Assembly (NCBI GenBank): GCA_913060875.1
Contig: CAJXSL010000014.1
Span: forward strand, 1 to 64,000
DNA length: 64,000 bases
Reading direction: 5' to 3'
Source of the DNA: an uncultured Desulfobacteraceae bacterium
Lineage (GTDB): Bacteria > Desulfobacterota > Desulfobacteria > Desulfobacterales > UBA5852
The notes beneath the pieces are model-generated. The model was given only the letters and a program-made list of their open reading frames with translations. It made no database searches and was not told where the DNA came from. The first letter of the stretch is position 1, and each line of letters opens with the position of its first letter. Shown here one piece after another: positions 7,539 to 17,894 of this stretch. A program made the position numbers and the translations under genes.

Positions 7539-8429
7539 CTATTTGGCTGCGTAGGCCCCCACGCTCAGCGTTTTTTGCAATGCTTCCACCGGACCGTAGT
7601 CCAGGGCATCCGTCCAGCCGATAACCTTGGCAGTCTTGGCCGCCGGATCGTCCTGGCTGAGGCCTTTCAAAGCAGCCACGACTTCCTGGGCAACGCCGGC
7701 CGGTGTTTTAGCCGTCTTGGCCAGGGGCCATTCCGGATACAGCGGCGTGCTGCAGACAAAGGGAAAATCCGCGTGATTTTTCTGGTTGACGATTTTGAAT
7801 TCTTCCAGATCGACGGTGCCTTCATGCGCCATACGCTCCAGGGTATCCGTGCGCACCGTTCCGGCCTCGACCACGCCGTTCTGAATGGCCAGGACGACAT
7901 TGTCATGTTTGCCGGCAAATTCAAACTGGGTGAAATCTTTGTAGGGATCGATACCGGCGTCGACCAGTTCCTTGTAGGCCATCTGCCATCCGCCAAAGGA
8001 TGATTTCTTGACCGCCATGAAACTTTTGCCCTTGAGATCACCGAGGGAATTGATGGCCTCATTGTCTTCGGTGGTAATGATGACTCCGCCGAACGATTTC
8101 AGCGGCTGTCCCTGGCGGGAATTGATCATGGTCGCAACCGCCTCGGCGCCGTAGCGAACTTCAGCCGTGACGAACATGGAGGAATTTACCAGAAAAAAAT
8201 CGACCTTGTTGCCTTCGATGGCCGGATTGACTTCATCAAAATCCAACGGAACGATCTCGAATGATTTCCCGTCGATTTTCGCGGTGAGGTAATCCCCGGT
8301 GGCTTTCCATTTGGCCAGCGCTTTGGCCGGGCCCCTTTTGGCCAGGACACCAATTTTGTAGACTTCGGCGGCATTGGCGGTAACCGCGAAACAGAGAACA
8401 CTGAGCAGGATGACGACTGTCTTTTTCAT
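7539..8429 (-). CDS. PhnD/SsuA-type periplasmic binding protein
   Basis: This 296-residue protein has a clear Sec signal peptide (KKTVVILLSVLCFAVTANA, cleavage near residue 20) followed by a PhnD-family periplasmic binding fold. Typical landmarks are YKIGVLAKRGP at the mature N terminus, FFLVNSSMFV, LKGKSFMAVKKSSFGGWQMAYKEL around residues 130-155 and DNVVLAIQNGVVEAGTVRTDTLERMA around 185-205. The family binds phosphonate, phosphite, phosphate or other small ligands. No permease or ATPase gene adjoins it. The only neighbour in the same direction is the chemoreceptor, so a sensing rather than uptake role is plausible (inference). PhnD-like solitary binding proteins also serve histidine kinases in other bacteria. 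Confidence 0.85.
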   Translation of the reverse strand: MKKTVVILLSVLCFAVTANAAEVYKIGVLAKRGPAKALAKWKATGDYLTAKIDGKSFEIVPLDFDEVNPAIEGNKVDFFLVNSSMFVTAEVRYGAEAVATMINSRQGQPLKSFGGVIITTEDNEAINSLGDLKGKSFMAVKKSSFGGWQMAYKELVDAGIDPYKDFTQFEFAGKHDNVVLAIQNGVVEAGTVRTDTLERMAHEGTVDLEEFKIVNQKNHADFPFVCSTPLYPEWPLAKTAKTPAGVAQEVVAALKGLSQDDPAAKTAKVIGWTDALDYGPVEALQKTLSVGAYAAK

Positions 8430-8850
8430 TTTGTCTCTTCCTTTACTGATTTGATGGTTTAACCAGAGTTACGCCAACAGCAGCTCTCGATGCATTTGGC
8501 GTGAAAAAATTATTTTAGCTGCACTATAAACAACCGACGATACTTGCTTTTACATAATGATATATGGGTCAAAAACCGGCCGGACTTTAGCCCTTTTGCC
8601 GAAAAATATCCCGACGACACCTCTAAAGGCGGAAATTTTCATTTAAATTCAAATAGATGAATGTTACAGGGGCGGCAAAAAAGGAGGCGGTTTGTATAGG
8701 TGGATTCAGCTTCGGACGGGAGGTTTTCGCGGTTAGCGGGTCGCAACGGCCGATCTACTAATCGCCAGGAAAGAACCTGTTAAATCAATCACCCCAATCG
8801 GTAGAACCTCTCCGGGTTCTCCACCAGAGGTGGCGGGTTTAGGTCAGGGC
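8430..8850. other. Intergenic region with one dispersed repeat
   Basis: No coding frame is convincing here. The part next to 8429 is AT-rich and should hold the minus-strand promoter of the binding-protein gene. Bases 8805-8841 carry a small repeat, ACCTCTCCGG followed by the hairpin CCACC-aga-GGTGG, which recurs at 27378-27414. The rest shows nothing I can interpret. Confidence 0.6.
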
Positions 8851-8893
8851 TAGCCCGGATATTTCACGCGTTCGCGATGAAATATTCGGGCTA
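8851..8893. repeat. Palindromic repeat, complete copy
   Basis: TAGCCCGGATATTTC pairs with GAAATATTCGGGCTA (15 bp, one G-T) around a 13-base loop. It overlaps the stop codon of the broken methyltransferase gene. Related full or half copies lie at 37664-37690, 38153-38172, 55161-55180, 56031-56054 and 59440-59462, always at gene ends or between genes. Confidence 0.75.
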
Positions 8894-9153
8894 AGGCTTG
8901 CGGGCGACAACCGCAAATTCGTGACCCGCCGGGTCGAATGCCGATCCGGCAACATCGCCATAAAAGCCTTCCACCTTAAATCCGCTTTCGGCAAATTCAT
9001 TCGCCAGCAGTTCCGGGCTGAAATACTGCAGCCAGTTGTAGACCGTGCGGGTGCGCGTTGATTCTACAATCGTATATTGGTCCAAAGATCGCTGGCCGTG
9101 TAAAAGGCAAAGGGTTCCGGGCGGGTGTTAATGGCTTCCAGTTTGGCGAACAT
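8891..9153 (-). pseudogene. Class I SAM-dependent methyltransferase, internally deleted
   Basis: The frame opens MFAKLEAINTRPEPFAFYTASDLWT, a typical start of a small SAM-dependent methyltransferase. After the next Asp the reading shifts and continues in another frame as DQYTIVESTRTRTVYNWLQYFSPELLANEFAESGF...FAVVARKP, a typical C terminus of the same family. The central 120 or so residues, including the glycine-rich SAM-binding motif I, are absent. The junction lies near 9065-9085, and the deletion also broke the frame. Nothing functional can be expected. Confidence 0.7.
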
Positions 9154-9190
9154 GGTTAGATCCTTTTCCCCGGGCCGACAGCGGTGGCCA

Positions 9191-10606
9191 TCAGGCGTCG
9201 CCCTCCGGCCGGCAGGCGGCGGCCTGCTGCCCGGCAATGCGGCCGAAAACCAGACACTCGGCCAGGGCGCAGCTGCCCAGACGGCTGGCACCATGGATGC
9301 CCCCACAGACTTCACCCGCGGCATAAAGGTGCGGAATGGCGCGTTGATCCAGATCGAGCACCTGGGCCTGCGCATTGATGCCGATGCCGCCGGCCGTATA
9401 ATGCACCTTGGGCCACAGGCGAATGGCATAGAACGGGGGCGCAGCCAGCAATTGGGCTCCCCGGCCAAGAGGTTTGCCGAACCGGTCCGTCCGGCCCTTG
9501 CCAATGGCATCGTTGTAGTGTTTTACCGTAGCCTCCAGACGGCCGTCCGGCATGTCGTATGCCGTCGCCAGATCGGACAGCGACTCAAAGGCTTTGACAT
9601 GACCGCGTTTGAGACTGGTCTCCAGGCTTGCCGCGGCGATGGACGCTCCACGGCTGTCCACAATCCCCACGCAGGCGTGGCCGGTATCCAAAATCGCATC
9701 GCTGCGGGTCCGGCGATCCGACCATTCGTTGACGATGCGTTCCCCGGTAACCGGGTCCACCAGGATACCGGAGGGGTACACGCTGTAGGAGGCAAAACTG
9801 GAAGCCCGGCCATAGCCTGCTTCATCGGCACAGGCCCAGGGGCCCAGTTGAATCCAGGACAGATGCACCGGCGCCGCGCCGATTTTCAAGGCCGCGATCA
9901 GCCCTTCGGCCGTCGCCCCCCGGTGATTTGTTGACCCGACGGATTCGTTCAGGGCGGGATTCTGGATCGAGCGGAAGCGAACGTCGCTGCCAAAACCGCC
10001 GGTGGCTAAAACAACCGCCTGGTTGGCGCCGATATGTTCGGCCACGCCGCTGTTGGCGTCCGGGAACTGATAGCCCGAACGGATGGCCACACCGCACACG
10101 CCCCCGCGATCATCGGTAAGCAACGCCGTCAAAAGACAGCCCGTGCGAACTTCAACCCCCATCGCTTCGAGTTTCTTCATTTGCGCCCGGGTGAAGTCGG
10201 CACCGGTGTGGTTCCGGGTGGTCAGGGCGCGCGCGGATGCATGCCCGCCGAAACGATCCAGGCGATCCAGGTATTCTACGCCCAAAACCTCGCGCGTCCA
10301 GTCCACGGATTCGGCTGCATTTGCGGTCACCACCTCGAGCAGATCGGGGTGATTGAGCCCCAGCCCGGCCGCCCGCATATCAGCGTAGAACTGCGCTTGG
10401 GAATCTTCGACACCCTTTTCTTTTTGAAGATAGTTGTTGGGCGCGGCGATCCCGCCATCGCTGATGCGGGTGTTGCCGCCGGTCACTTTCATCTTCTCCA
10501 GCACGACCACCGAAGCGCCGGCCGCCTTGGCTTCGATGGCGGCGGAAAGGCCCGCGATACCACTGCCGATGATGACAACGTCTTTGTGCTCATCCCAATT
10601 GGTCAT
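9191..10606 (-). CDS. FAD-dependent oxidoreductase, fumarate reductase/flavocytochrome c family
   Basis: This 471-residue flavoprotein has the dinucleotide-binding motif VVIIGSGIAGLSAAIEA at about residues 10-26, then the family hallmarks GGNTRISDGG, ATGGFGSD, an Arg-rich NEWSDRRTRSDA, HYTAGGIGIN near residue 412 and the C-terminal FAD segment LYAAGEVCGGIHGASRLG. It lacks a heme domain, a Tat or Sec signal and an FMN-binding domain, so it is a soluble cytoplasmic member. Relatives reduce the C=C bond of fumarate, urocanate or similar acids or dehydrogenate 3-keto compounds. The substrate here cannot be told from sequence. The gene stands alone on the minus strand between the broken methyltransferase and a GNAT gene. 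Confidence 0.85.
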   Translation of the reverse strand: MTNWDEHKDVVIIGSGIAGLSAAIEAKAAGASVVVLEKMKVTGGNTRISDGGIAAPNNYLQKEKGVEDSQAQFYADMRAAGLGLNHPDLLEVVTANAAESVDWTREVLGVEYLDRLDRFGGHASARALTTRNHTGADFTRAQMKKLEAMGVEVRTGCLLTALLTDDRGGVCGVAIRSGYQFPDANSGVAEHIGANQAVVLATGGFGSDVRFRSIQNPALNESVGSTNHRGATAEGLIAALKIGAAPVHLSWIQLGPWACADEAGYGRASSFASYSVYPSGILVDPVTGERIVNEWSDRRTRSDAILDTGHACVGIVDSRGASIAAASLETSLKRGHVKAFESLSDLATAYDMPDGRLEATVKHYNDAIGKGRTDRFGKPLGRGAQLLAAPPFYAIRLWPKVHYTAGGIGINAQAQVLDLDQRAIPHLYAAGEVCGGIHGASRLGSCALAECLVFGRIAGQQAAACRPEGDA

Positions 10607-10727
10607 GATTCAATCCCTGCGGTTAGTGGCCACAATGGCCGTTGCGCTACACACATACACATTATCGCTGTGGCGCTTTTTCCGCAAAACAGGAGGCGGC
10701 AGACAGCCCCACAGGAATATGTTTTGA

Positions 10728-10757
10728 TGCCTTTTCTTTTCCGGAAAAGAAAAGGCA
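10728..10757. repeat. Perfect 30-bp palindrome
   Basis: TGCCTTTTCTTTTCC is followed immediately by its exact reverse complement, with no loop. It lies between the stop of the GNAT gene and the start of the flavoprotein gene, both on the minus strand, and may act as an RNA terminator or insulator. A related but imperfect motif, CGTTTTCTTT...AAAGAAAATG, ends the structured repeat near 28970. Confidence 0.7.
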
Positions 10758-10769
10758 GATTTAAATCAT

Positions 10770-11198
10770 TCACACCAGATAGCCATTGGCTCTGGCCTTC
10801 GCCGGGTCCGGAAACCGTCCCATGCCGGTTTTTAAATCGCCGAAACCAAATTGCCGGTAGAAATCCTGTTTACCGGGCACCACGTGCATCAACACAAGCG
10901 TGCCGGGCGGAATCTTATCCAAAAGCGCCTTCATGATGGTTTTGCCCACCCCTTGATTTTGGTAGGCCGGCAATACAACCACATCGTAGATCGCTGACTG
11001 GTAGGCCCCATCCGACACGACGCGGCCAAAGCCGACGAGCCTTCCATTCGCATATGCGGAGCAGACCGTGTGACTGTTTTCAGCCGCTGTTCTCAGTTTT
11101 TCAGGGTCACGCGTACCCAGCGGTGCCTGGCGAATAACCTCGCACACCGCCCCCCAATCGATATGGTCGGTGCCGTAGCGTATCGTGATAGCTGCCAT
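10770..11198 (-). CDS. GNAT family N-acetyltransferase
   Basis: This 142-residue protein is a compact GNAT fold. The acetyl-CoA binding motif A reads VVVLPAYQNQGVGKTIMKALL (Q/R-x-x-G-x-G/A replaced by Q-N-Q-G-V-G), preceded by strand GRLVGFGRVVSDG and followed by PGKQDFYRQFGF, the usual C-terminal part. Length fits single-domain GNATs (about 140). Start choices are the Met codons at 11198 and 11210; longer versions add low-quality residues. I take 11198, with GGATGGCCCG upstream, but 11210 is equally possible. The acceptor substrate cannot be inferred. Confidence 0.82.
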   Translation of the reverse strand: MAAITIRYGTDHIDWGAVCEVIRQAPLGTRDPEKLRTAAENSHTVCSAYANGRLVGFGRVVSDGAYQSAIYDVVVLPAYQNQGVGKTIMKALLDKIPPGTLVLMHVVPGKQDFYRQFGFGDLKTGMGRFPDPAKARANGYLV

Positions 11199-11387
11199 CG
11201 GGCCATCCATCGTTGAGTGTATTCGGCGAATTGCCGCCAGGACAGAACGCTCTTCCCGATTGTTCAGAATAGAAGGGAAGACAGTCGAATTCACGGCGGC
11301 CACATTATTCCAGTGAAAGCCGATGTCTTTTGAACATAAAATATCGAAGATTCCGGATCAAGCCCGGACGGCCGGACAAAGGGATTA

Positions 11388-11891
11388 TTATGGATTTATC
11401 GCCTGTCCATGACCCACAGCTTCCGCCGCCGCCGGAATCGCGTGCTGATTGAAAACCCGGATGCCGTAGGCGCGCAGCAGGGCCGTGGTAACGCCGGCAC
11501 CGGGAATTTTCGTGCCGCCAAAGCGGCCATCGTAAATCATGCCGCTGCCGCAGGAAGGGCTTTTTTCGGCCAAAACAGCAATGCTGATGCCGTACTGCCG
11601 GCAGGCGTCAAGGGCCTGCTGCGCGCCGGCAATAAACGCAGTGGAAATGTCGGTGCCGTGGCGGTCCATCACTGCTGCCTTGCCGGCCAGAACCGCCCCA
11701 CCGTCCCCCCCGGCAATTTCGGCCGGTGGCCTGGGCACGGGGAGCCCGCCGGCCACTTCCGGACAGCAGATGATGATCCGCCCCTCCGCAAGCCACCGCT
11801 GCAAAATCGAACTTTCGACACCCAGGCCACGGCCATTGTAACGAACCGGTTTACCCAGCAAACAGGCACTGACAAGAATTTTCGGCATCAT
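11388..11891 (-). CDS. DUF523 protein (TudS-like)
   Basis: This 167-residue protein has the three conserved cysteine sites of DUF523: VSACLLGKPVRYNG at the N terminus, IICCPEVAGGLPVPRPP around residue 45 and KSPSCGSGMIYDG around residue 110. DUF523 includes TudS, the 2-thiouracil desulfurase that holds a [4Fe-4S] cluster on three cysteines, and these three sites match that arrangement. The function here could be tRNA-thiobase salvage or another desulfurisation. Length is normal for the short form without a DUF1722 fusion. Two adjacent ATG codons exist at the start. The gene stands alone on the minus strand. Confidence 0.85.
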   Translation of the reverse strand: MMPKILVSACLLGKPVRYNGRGLGVESSILQRWLAEGRIIICCPEVAGGLPVPRPPAEIAGGDGGAVLAGKAAVMDRHGTDISTAFIAGAQQALDACRQYGISIAVLAEKSPSCGSGMIYDGRFGGTKIPGAGVTTALLRAYGIRVFNQHAIPAAAEAVGHGQAINP

Positions 11892-12000
11892 TAGCGACGA
11901 TGAACTTTTTGCGGAGTGAGGTTCCTCACCAGAGAACAGGGCCTCATTTAGCTACCTCGTATGGCGCTTGAGAACGGTTTTTGTGATTTCGGTTTTCATT

Positions 12001-12117
12001 TTTCCCATTGTCCCGCGCCGAGCATCGGCGGGGCGGACGGATAAAAGCGCGCGGACTGTCTGAACCCGCCGTAGCCCAAGCGAAGGCGGGTGAGTTTCCG
12101 CGCGCTCCGGCCACGCC
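12001..12117 (+). repeat. Structured interspersed repeat, copy A
   Basis: Shares with 28808-28990 and 34131-34290 the conserved blocks CCGAGCATCGG, GACTGTCTGA and GAGTTTC. In this copy GCGCGCGGA (12047-12055) pairs with TCCGCGCGC (12097-12105), and inside it ACCCGCC (12064-12070) pairs with GGCGGGT (12085-12091), leaving the conserved unpaired blocks CTGTCTG and GAGT facing each other. It directly abuts the parC stop codon. It is not coding in any consistent frame across copies. Confidence 0.8.
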
Positions 12118-14406
12118 TCACTCCGGCTCAGCGGCGGTATCCGCAAGGGGCGCTCCCGGGGGCTGGAGGGCCTCCATGCGGTCCACGTTGCGAAACCCCC
12201 GCGGCAACTTGCGCCCGCGTCGTCCGCGCATGCCCACAAACGCTTCCAGGGTAGCGCCTTTCAGGGTGACATGGCGCTTGCCGGCATGCACCACCAAGCC
12301 GCATTCGGCCGGCAGGAGAAACAGTGTCGTGAGGTATTCTTCGTGGCTGCGGGCCCGCTCCTTGGGAATCTGGATAATCTTGTTGCCCTTGCCGCGCGCC
12401 AGTTCGGGAAGGTCTTTCAGCGGAAAAATCAACATGCGCCCCTCGTTGCTGACCGCCACCACGCTTTCCGTTTCCACGTCACCCACGGGCAACGGCACGA
12501 GCGGTGTGGCACCGGGGGGTAGCGTCAGGAGAGCCTTGCCGTTGCGGTTGCGGGTCACCATTTCGCCCAGCCGAACAACGAATCCGTAGCCGGCATCGCT
12601 GGCCAGCAGGAAGGGGGTCTGGTCGTCGCCCATCAGGGTGCTGATGAAGCGCTCACCGGTGCTGATGGTGAGCCGGCCGGTCAGGGGCTCGCCATAGCCC
12701 CGGGCCGAGGGCAAGTTGTGGGCCGGCAGGGCATAGCTCCGGCCGGTGGAATCCAGAAAGATGGCCTGCTGGTTGCTGCGGCCATGGGCGCAGGCCAGAT
12801 AGCCGTCGCCGGCCTTGTAGCTCAACCCGGTGGGGTCGATTTCGTGCCCCTTGGCCGAACGGATCCAACCGCTCTGGGAGAGAATCACGGTGATGTTTTC
12901 AACCGGCAGCATCTCCTCATGGGTGATGGCCTGGGCGGTCTCGCGTCGGACAATGGGGGAGCGTCGTTCGTCGCCGAATTTTTTGGCGTCGGCTTCGATC
13001 TCCTTGCGGATCAGGGTGCGCAGGCGTGTCGCTGACCCCAGGATGGTCTCCAGCTTTTTACGCTCGGCCGCCAGTTCCTTCTGTTCCCCGCGGATCTTGA
13101 TTTCTTCCAGCCGGGCCAGGTGGCGCAGCTTCATTTCCAGGATGGCTTCGGCCTGTTCTTCGCTGAGACCGAATCGCGCCTGCAGCACCGGTTTGGGTTT
13201 GTCTTCGGTGCGGATGATGTGGATGACCTCATCGATGTTGAGGTAGGCCACCAGAAGACCTTCGAGGATGTGCAGCCGCCGGGTGATCTTGTCCAGCCGG
13301 TGCTGCAGCCGGCGCCGCACGGTTTCCTGCCGGAAATCGAGCCATTCCTTCAACAGGGTGATGAGGTTCTTCACCTGGGGGCGGCCATTCAGGCCGATGA
13401 CGTTCAAATTGACCCGGTAGGTGCGTTCGAGATCGGTGGTGGCGTAGAGGTGGGCCAGCAGGACATCCCGGTCCACCCGGTTGGAGCGGGGCACGATCAC
13501 CAGCCGGGTGGGGTCCTCGTGATCGGATTCGTCCCTCAAATCCGCCACCATAGGCAGCTTTTTGGCCTGCATCTGGGCCGCGATCTGTTCCAGCACCTTG
13601 GCGCCGGACACCTGATGGGGCAGGGCCGTGATGACGATGTCACCGTTTTCGAATTCATGCCGGGCCCGCATGCGCAGACTGCCCGTTCCGTTGGCATAGA
13701 GCTGCCGGATGTCTTCCGAAGGGGTGATAATCTCCGCCCGGGTCGGGAAATCCGGCCCGGGCAGGTGTTCCATCAATTCGTCCAGAGTGGCCTTGGGGTG
13801 CTGGAGCAGGTGCGTGCAGGCCCGGGCCAGTTCCTTCAGATTGTGCGGCGGGATGTCGGTGGCCATGCCCACGGCGATGCCGGTGGTACCGTTTAAAAGC
13901 ACGTGGGGCAGCCGGGCCGGCAGCACGGCCGGCTCCTCCAGGGTACCGTCGAAGTTCGGGACCCAGTCCACGGTACCCTGTCCGGTTTCGGCCAGCAGCA
14001 GGTCGGCAAAAACCGACAGCTTGGCCTCGGTGTAACGCATGGCCGCAAAAGATTTGGGATCGTCCGGGGCCCCCCAGTTGCCCTGCCCGTCCACCAGGGG
14101 ATAACGGTAGGAAAAAGGCTGGGCCATCAGCACCATGGCTTCATAACAGGCGCTGTCGCCGTGGGGGTGGAACTTGCCGAGCACGTCCCCCACGGTGCGG
14201 GCGGATTTCTTGTACTTGGCCGTGGACTTCAGCCCCAGTTCGCTCATGGCGTAGATAATGCGCCGCTGGACCGGTTTGAGGCCGTCCCCCACATGGGGCA
14301 GGGCCCGGTCCAGAATGACGTACATGGCGTAATCGCGGTAGGCCTTTTCGGTAAATTCCGACAGGGCAATCTTCTCGGCACTTTCGTTGATCACGGTGGA
14401 ACTCAT
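12118..14406 (-). CDS. parC: DNA topoisomerase IV subunit A
   Basis: This 762-residue protein has the N-terminal breakage-reunion domain of Par[18 protein letters not shown] and [14 protein letters not shown] open it, the quinolone-region motif [12 protein letters not shown] follows, and the catalytic Tyr125 lies in AAMRYTE. Ser85 and Glu89 correspond to E. coli Ser80 and Glu84, so the site is wild-type. The C-terminal part (from about residue 500) is a short ParC-type beta-pinwheel, lacking the GyrA box; this and the parE neighbour identify it as parC rather than gyrA. Topoisomerase IV decatenates replicated chromosomes with ParE. The gene follows parE by 93 bases on the same strand, and its stop codon is abutted by a structured repeat. 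Confidence 0.95.
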   Translation of the reverse strand: MSSTVINESAEKIALSEFTEKAYRDYAMYVILDRALPHVGDGLKPVQRRIIYAMSELGLKSTAKYKKSARTVGDVLGKFHPHGDSACYEAMVLMAQPFSYRYPLVDGQGNWGAPDDPKSFAAMRYTEAKLSVFADLLLAETGQGTVDWVPNFDGTLEEPAVLPARLPHVLLNGTTGIAVGMATDIPPHNLKELARACTHLLQHPKATLDELMEHLPGPDFPTRAEIITPSEDIRQLYANGTGSLRMRARHEFENGDIVITALPHQVSGAKVLEQIAAQMQAKKLPMVADLRDESDHEDPTRLVIVPRSNRVDRDVLLAHLYATTDLERTYRVNLNVIGLNGRPQVKNLITLLKEWLDFRQETVRRRLQHRLDKITRRLHILEGLLVAYLNIDEVIHIIRTEDKPKPVLQARFGLSEEQAEAILEMKLRHLARLEEIKIRGEQKELAAERKKLETILGSATRLRTLIRKEIEADAKKFGDERRSPIVRRETAQAITHEEMLPVENITVILSQSGWIRSAKGHEIDPTGLSYKAGDGYLACAHGRSNQQAIFLDSTGRSYALPAHNLPSARGYGEPLTGRLTISTGERFISTLMGDDQTPFLLASDAGYGFVVRLGEMVTRNRNGKALLTLPPGATPLVPLPVGDVETESVVAVSNEGRMLIFPLKDLPELARGKGNKIIQIPKERARSHEEYLTTLFLLPAECGLVVHAGKRHVTLKGATLEAFVGMRGRRGRKLPRGFRNVDRMEALQPPGAPLADTAAEPE

Positions 14407-14499
14407 GGCATGTTACCTTTAATTTCCGGCGCGCATCCAGGCGCTTGCATCATCAACGGCATAGGCAAGGCGGCCGTTGGTTTTAGGTATTCAATCACT

Positions 14500-16446
<1,947 letters not shown>

Positions 16447-16633
16447 TTAAATTGGCGCGTACCATACCGCATCTGTTTTTTTTTGCAATTCGAAAACAAA
16501 ATGCTGGATCGCGGCGGGCCATGCCATGGTGGCCACCCAGGAAATCAGGATCAGGGAACGGATGCCCCTGAATGCGATGATAGCCGGGATTATTGTGAAA
16601 ACGTGGCCGCCAACCACCGTTCCCGATAGCGGA

Positions 16634-17731
16634 TCAAGCCCCGGCCGGCGGCGGCGCAGTTGCTTTGTGGGCATCCTCTTTTTGCAGGTTGTGCGTCAAT
16701 ACCCGTATAACCGCCTGGCAGAGGGTGGCCAGCGGGATGGCGAACAACAGCCCCACGATGCCCCAGAAGCCCCCGAAAACCAGAACCGCCACAATGATGG
16801 CCACCGGGTGCAGATTGACCACCCGGGAAAGCAGCAGGGGAGCCAGCAGGTTGCCGTCGAAAATCTGGATGACGCCATAGGCCAGCATCACCCATAGGGT
16901 ATCGGCCGAGGCGCCCCACTGGAAGAAGGCGATCATGGCCACCGGAAAAAAGATCACGGTCACGCCGATATAGGGCACCAGCACCGAAAGGCCGGTGAGA
17001 AGGGCCAGCAGCATGGCAAACTGGAGGCCCATGGTCGCAAAAACGATATAGGTGACCACCCCGACAATGATGATCTCCATGATCTTGCCGCGCACATAGT
17101 TGGCGAACTGCAGGTTGACCTCGATCCAGACTTCCCGGGCCAGGCCGCGGTTGTCCGGCAGAAAGCCCTTGACCCAGTCCATGATCATCCGCTTGTCCTT
17201 CAGGAAAAAAAAGACCATCAGCGGCACCAGAATGAGGTAGATGATGGCGGCAATGAGACCGCGCACCGAGGCCAGGGAAAAGGACAGGATCTGCTGGGCC
17301 AGTCCGGTGATCTGGTTGCTCAGGGAGGCGGTGATCTGGCGAATCTGGGCTTCGGTGATATACCCCGGATATTTCTCGGGCAGCTGAATCAGCAGGCTCT
17401 GGCCTTTGGCAAACATGGCGGGAAGCTGCTGGAGCAGTTGGCCCACCTGGCGGGAGATCAGCGGCATCAGAATAATGAGCAGCGCCAGAAAACTCACCAT
17501 GAAAAAAACGAAAACGATGAGGACAGCGGCCTTGCGGGGCATGCGGCGTTTTTCCAGAAGATGGACCAGCCCTTCCAGGAGATAGGCAATGATGATGGCG
17601 GCCAGAACCGGCGCCAACATGTGCCCCAGGAACACCACCAGGGTAAACCCCAGAATCAGCAGGAACCACAGAATCAGGACCTGCGGATTGGAAAAATAGC
17701 GGTTGATCCATTCGCGAAAAAGCTGGTTCAT
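16634..17731 (-). CDS. AI-2E family transporter (PerM/YdgG type)
   Basis: This 365-residue membrane protein has about eight transmembrane segments: three near the N terminus (residues 18-90), a long amphipathic stretch with the YPGYITEAQIRQ region in the middle, then a cluster from about 150 to 340, ending with GIVGLLFAIPLATLCQAVIRVL. The GGFWGIVGLLFAIPLA segment is the most conserved part of the AI-2E transporter family. Members were named for autoinducer-2 export, but many act as Na+/H+ antiporters or have no known substrate, so the name should not be read as function. It stands alone on the minus strand. The 247 bases between it and parE show no credible gene. Confidence 0.88.
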   Translation of the reverse strand: MNQLFREWINRYFSNPQVLILWFLLILGFTLVVFLGHMLAPVLAAIIIAYLLEGLVHLLEKRRMPRKAAVLIVFVFFMVSFLALLIILMPLISRQVGQLLQQLPAMFAKGQSLLIQLPEKYPGYITEAQIRQITASLSNQITGLAQQILSFSLASVRGLIAAIIYLILVPLMVFFFLKDKRMIMDWVKGFLPDNRGLAREVWIEVNLQFANYVRGKIMEIIIVGVVTYIVFATMGLQFAMLLALLTGLSVLVPYIGVTVIFFPVAMIAFFQWGASADTLWVMLAYGVIQIFDGNLLAPLLLSRVVNLHPVAIIVAVLVFGGFWGIVGLLFAIPLATLCQAVIRVLTHNLQKEDAHKATAPPPAGA

Positions 17732-17894
17732 GCTCGGGTCATCCCATGGCCGTTGGCAAAATCGTCCGGCAGTCCCCCTGCCGTTTAAACTGCGGCAAAT
17801 TAAGACAAAACCGAAATCCTTGTCAAATGAATTAGAACGGAACGGCGGAACCTATCGGGCCCCTCCACCCGAAATGGCGCATTAAGATCTAAAC

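Noticed and set aside
16447-16674. 75-codon minus-strand frame after the AI-2E gene
   Set aside because: Overlaps the end of the AI-2E gene in another frame and has no family-like sequence.
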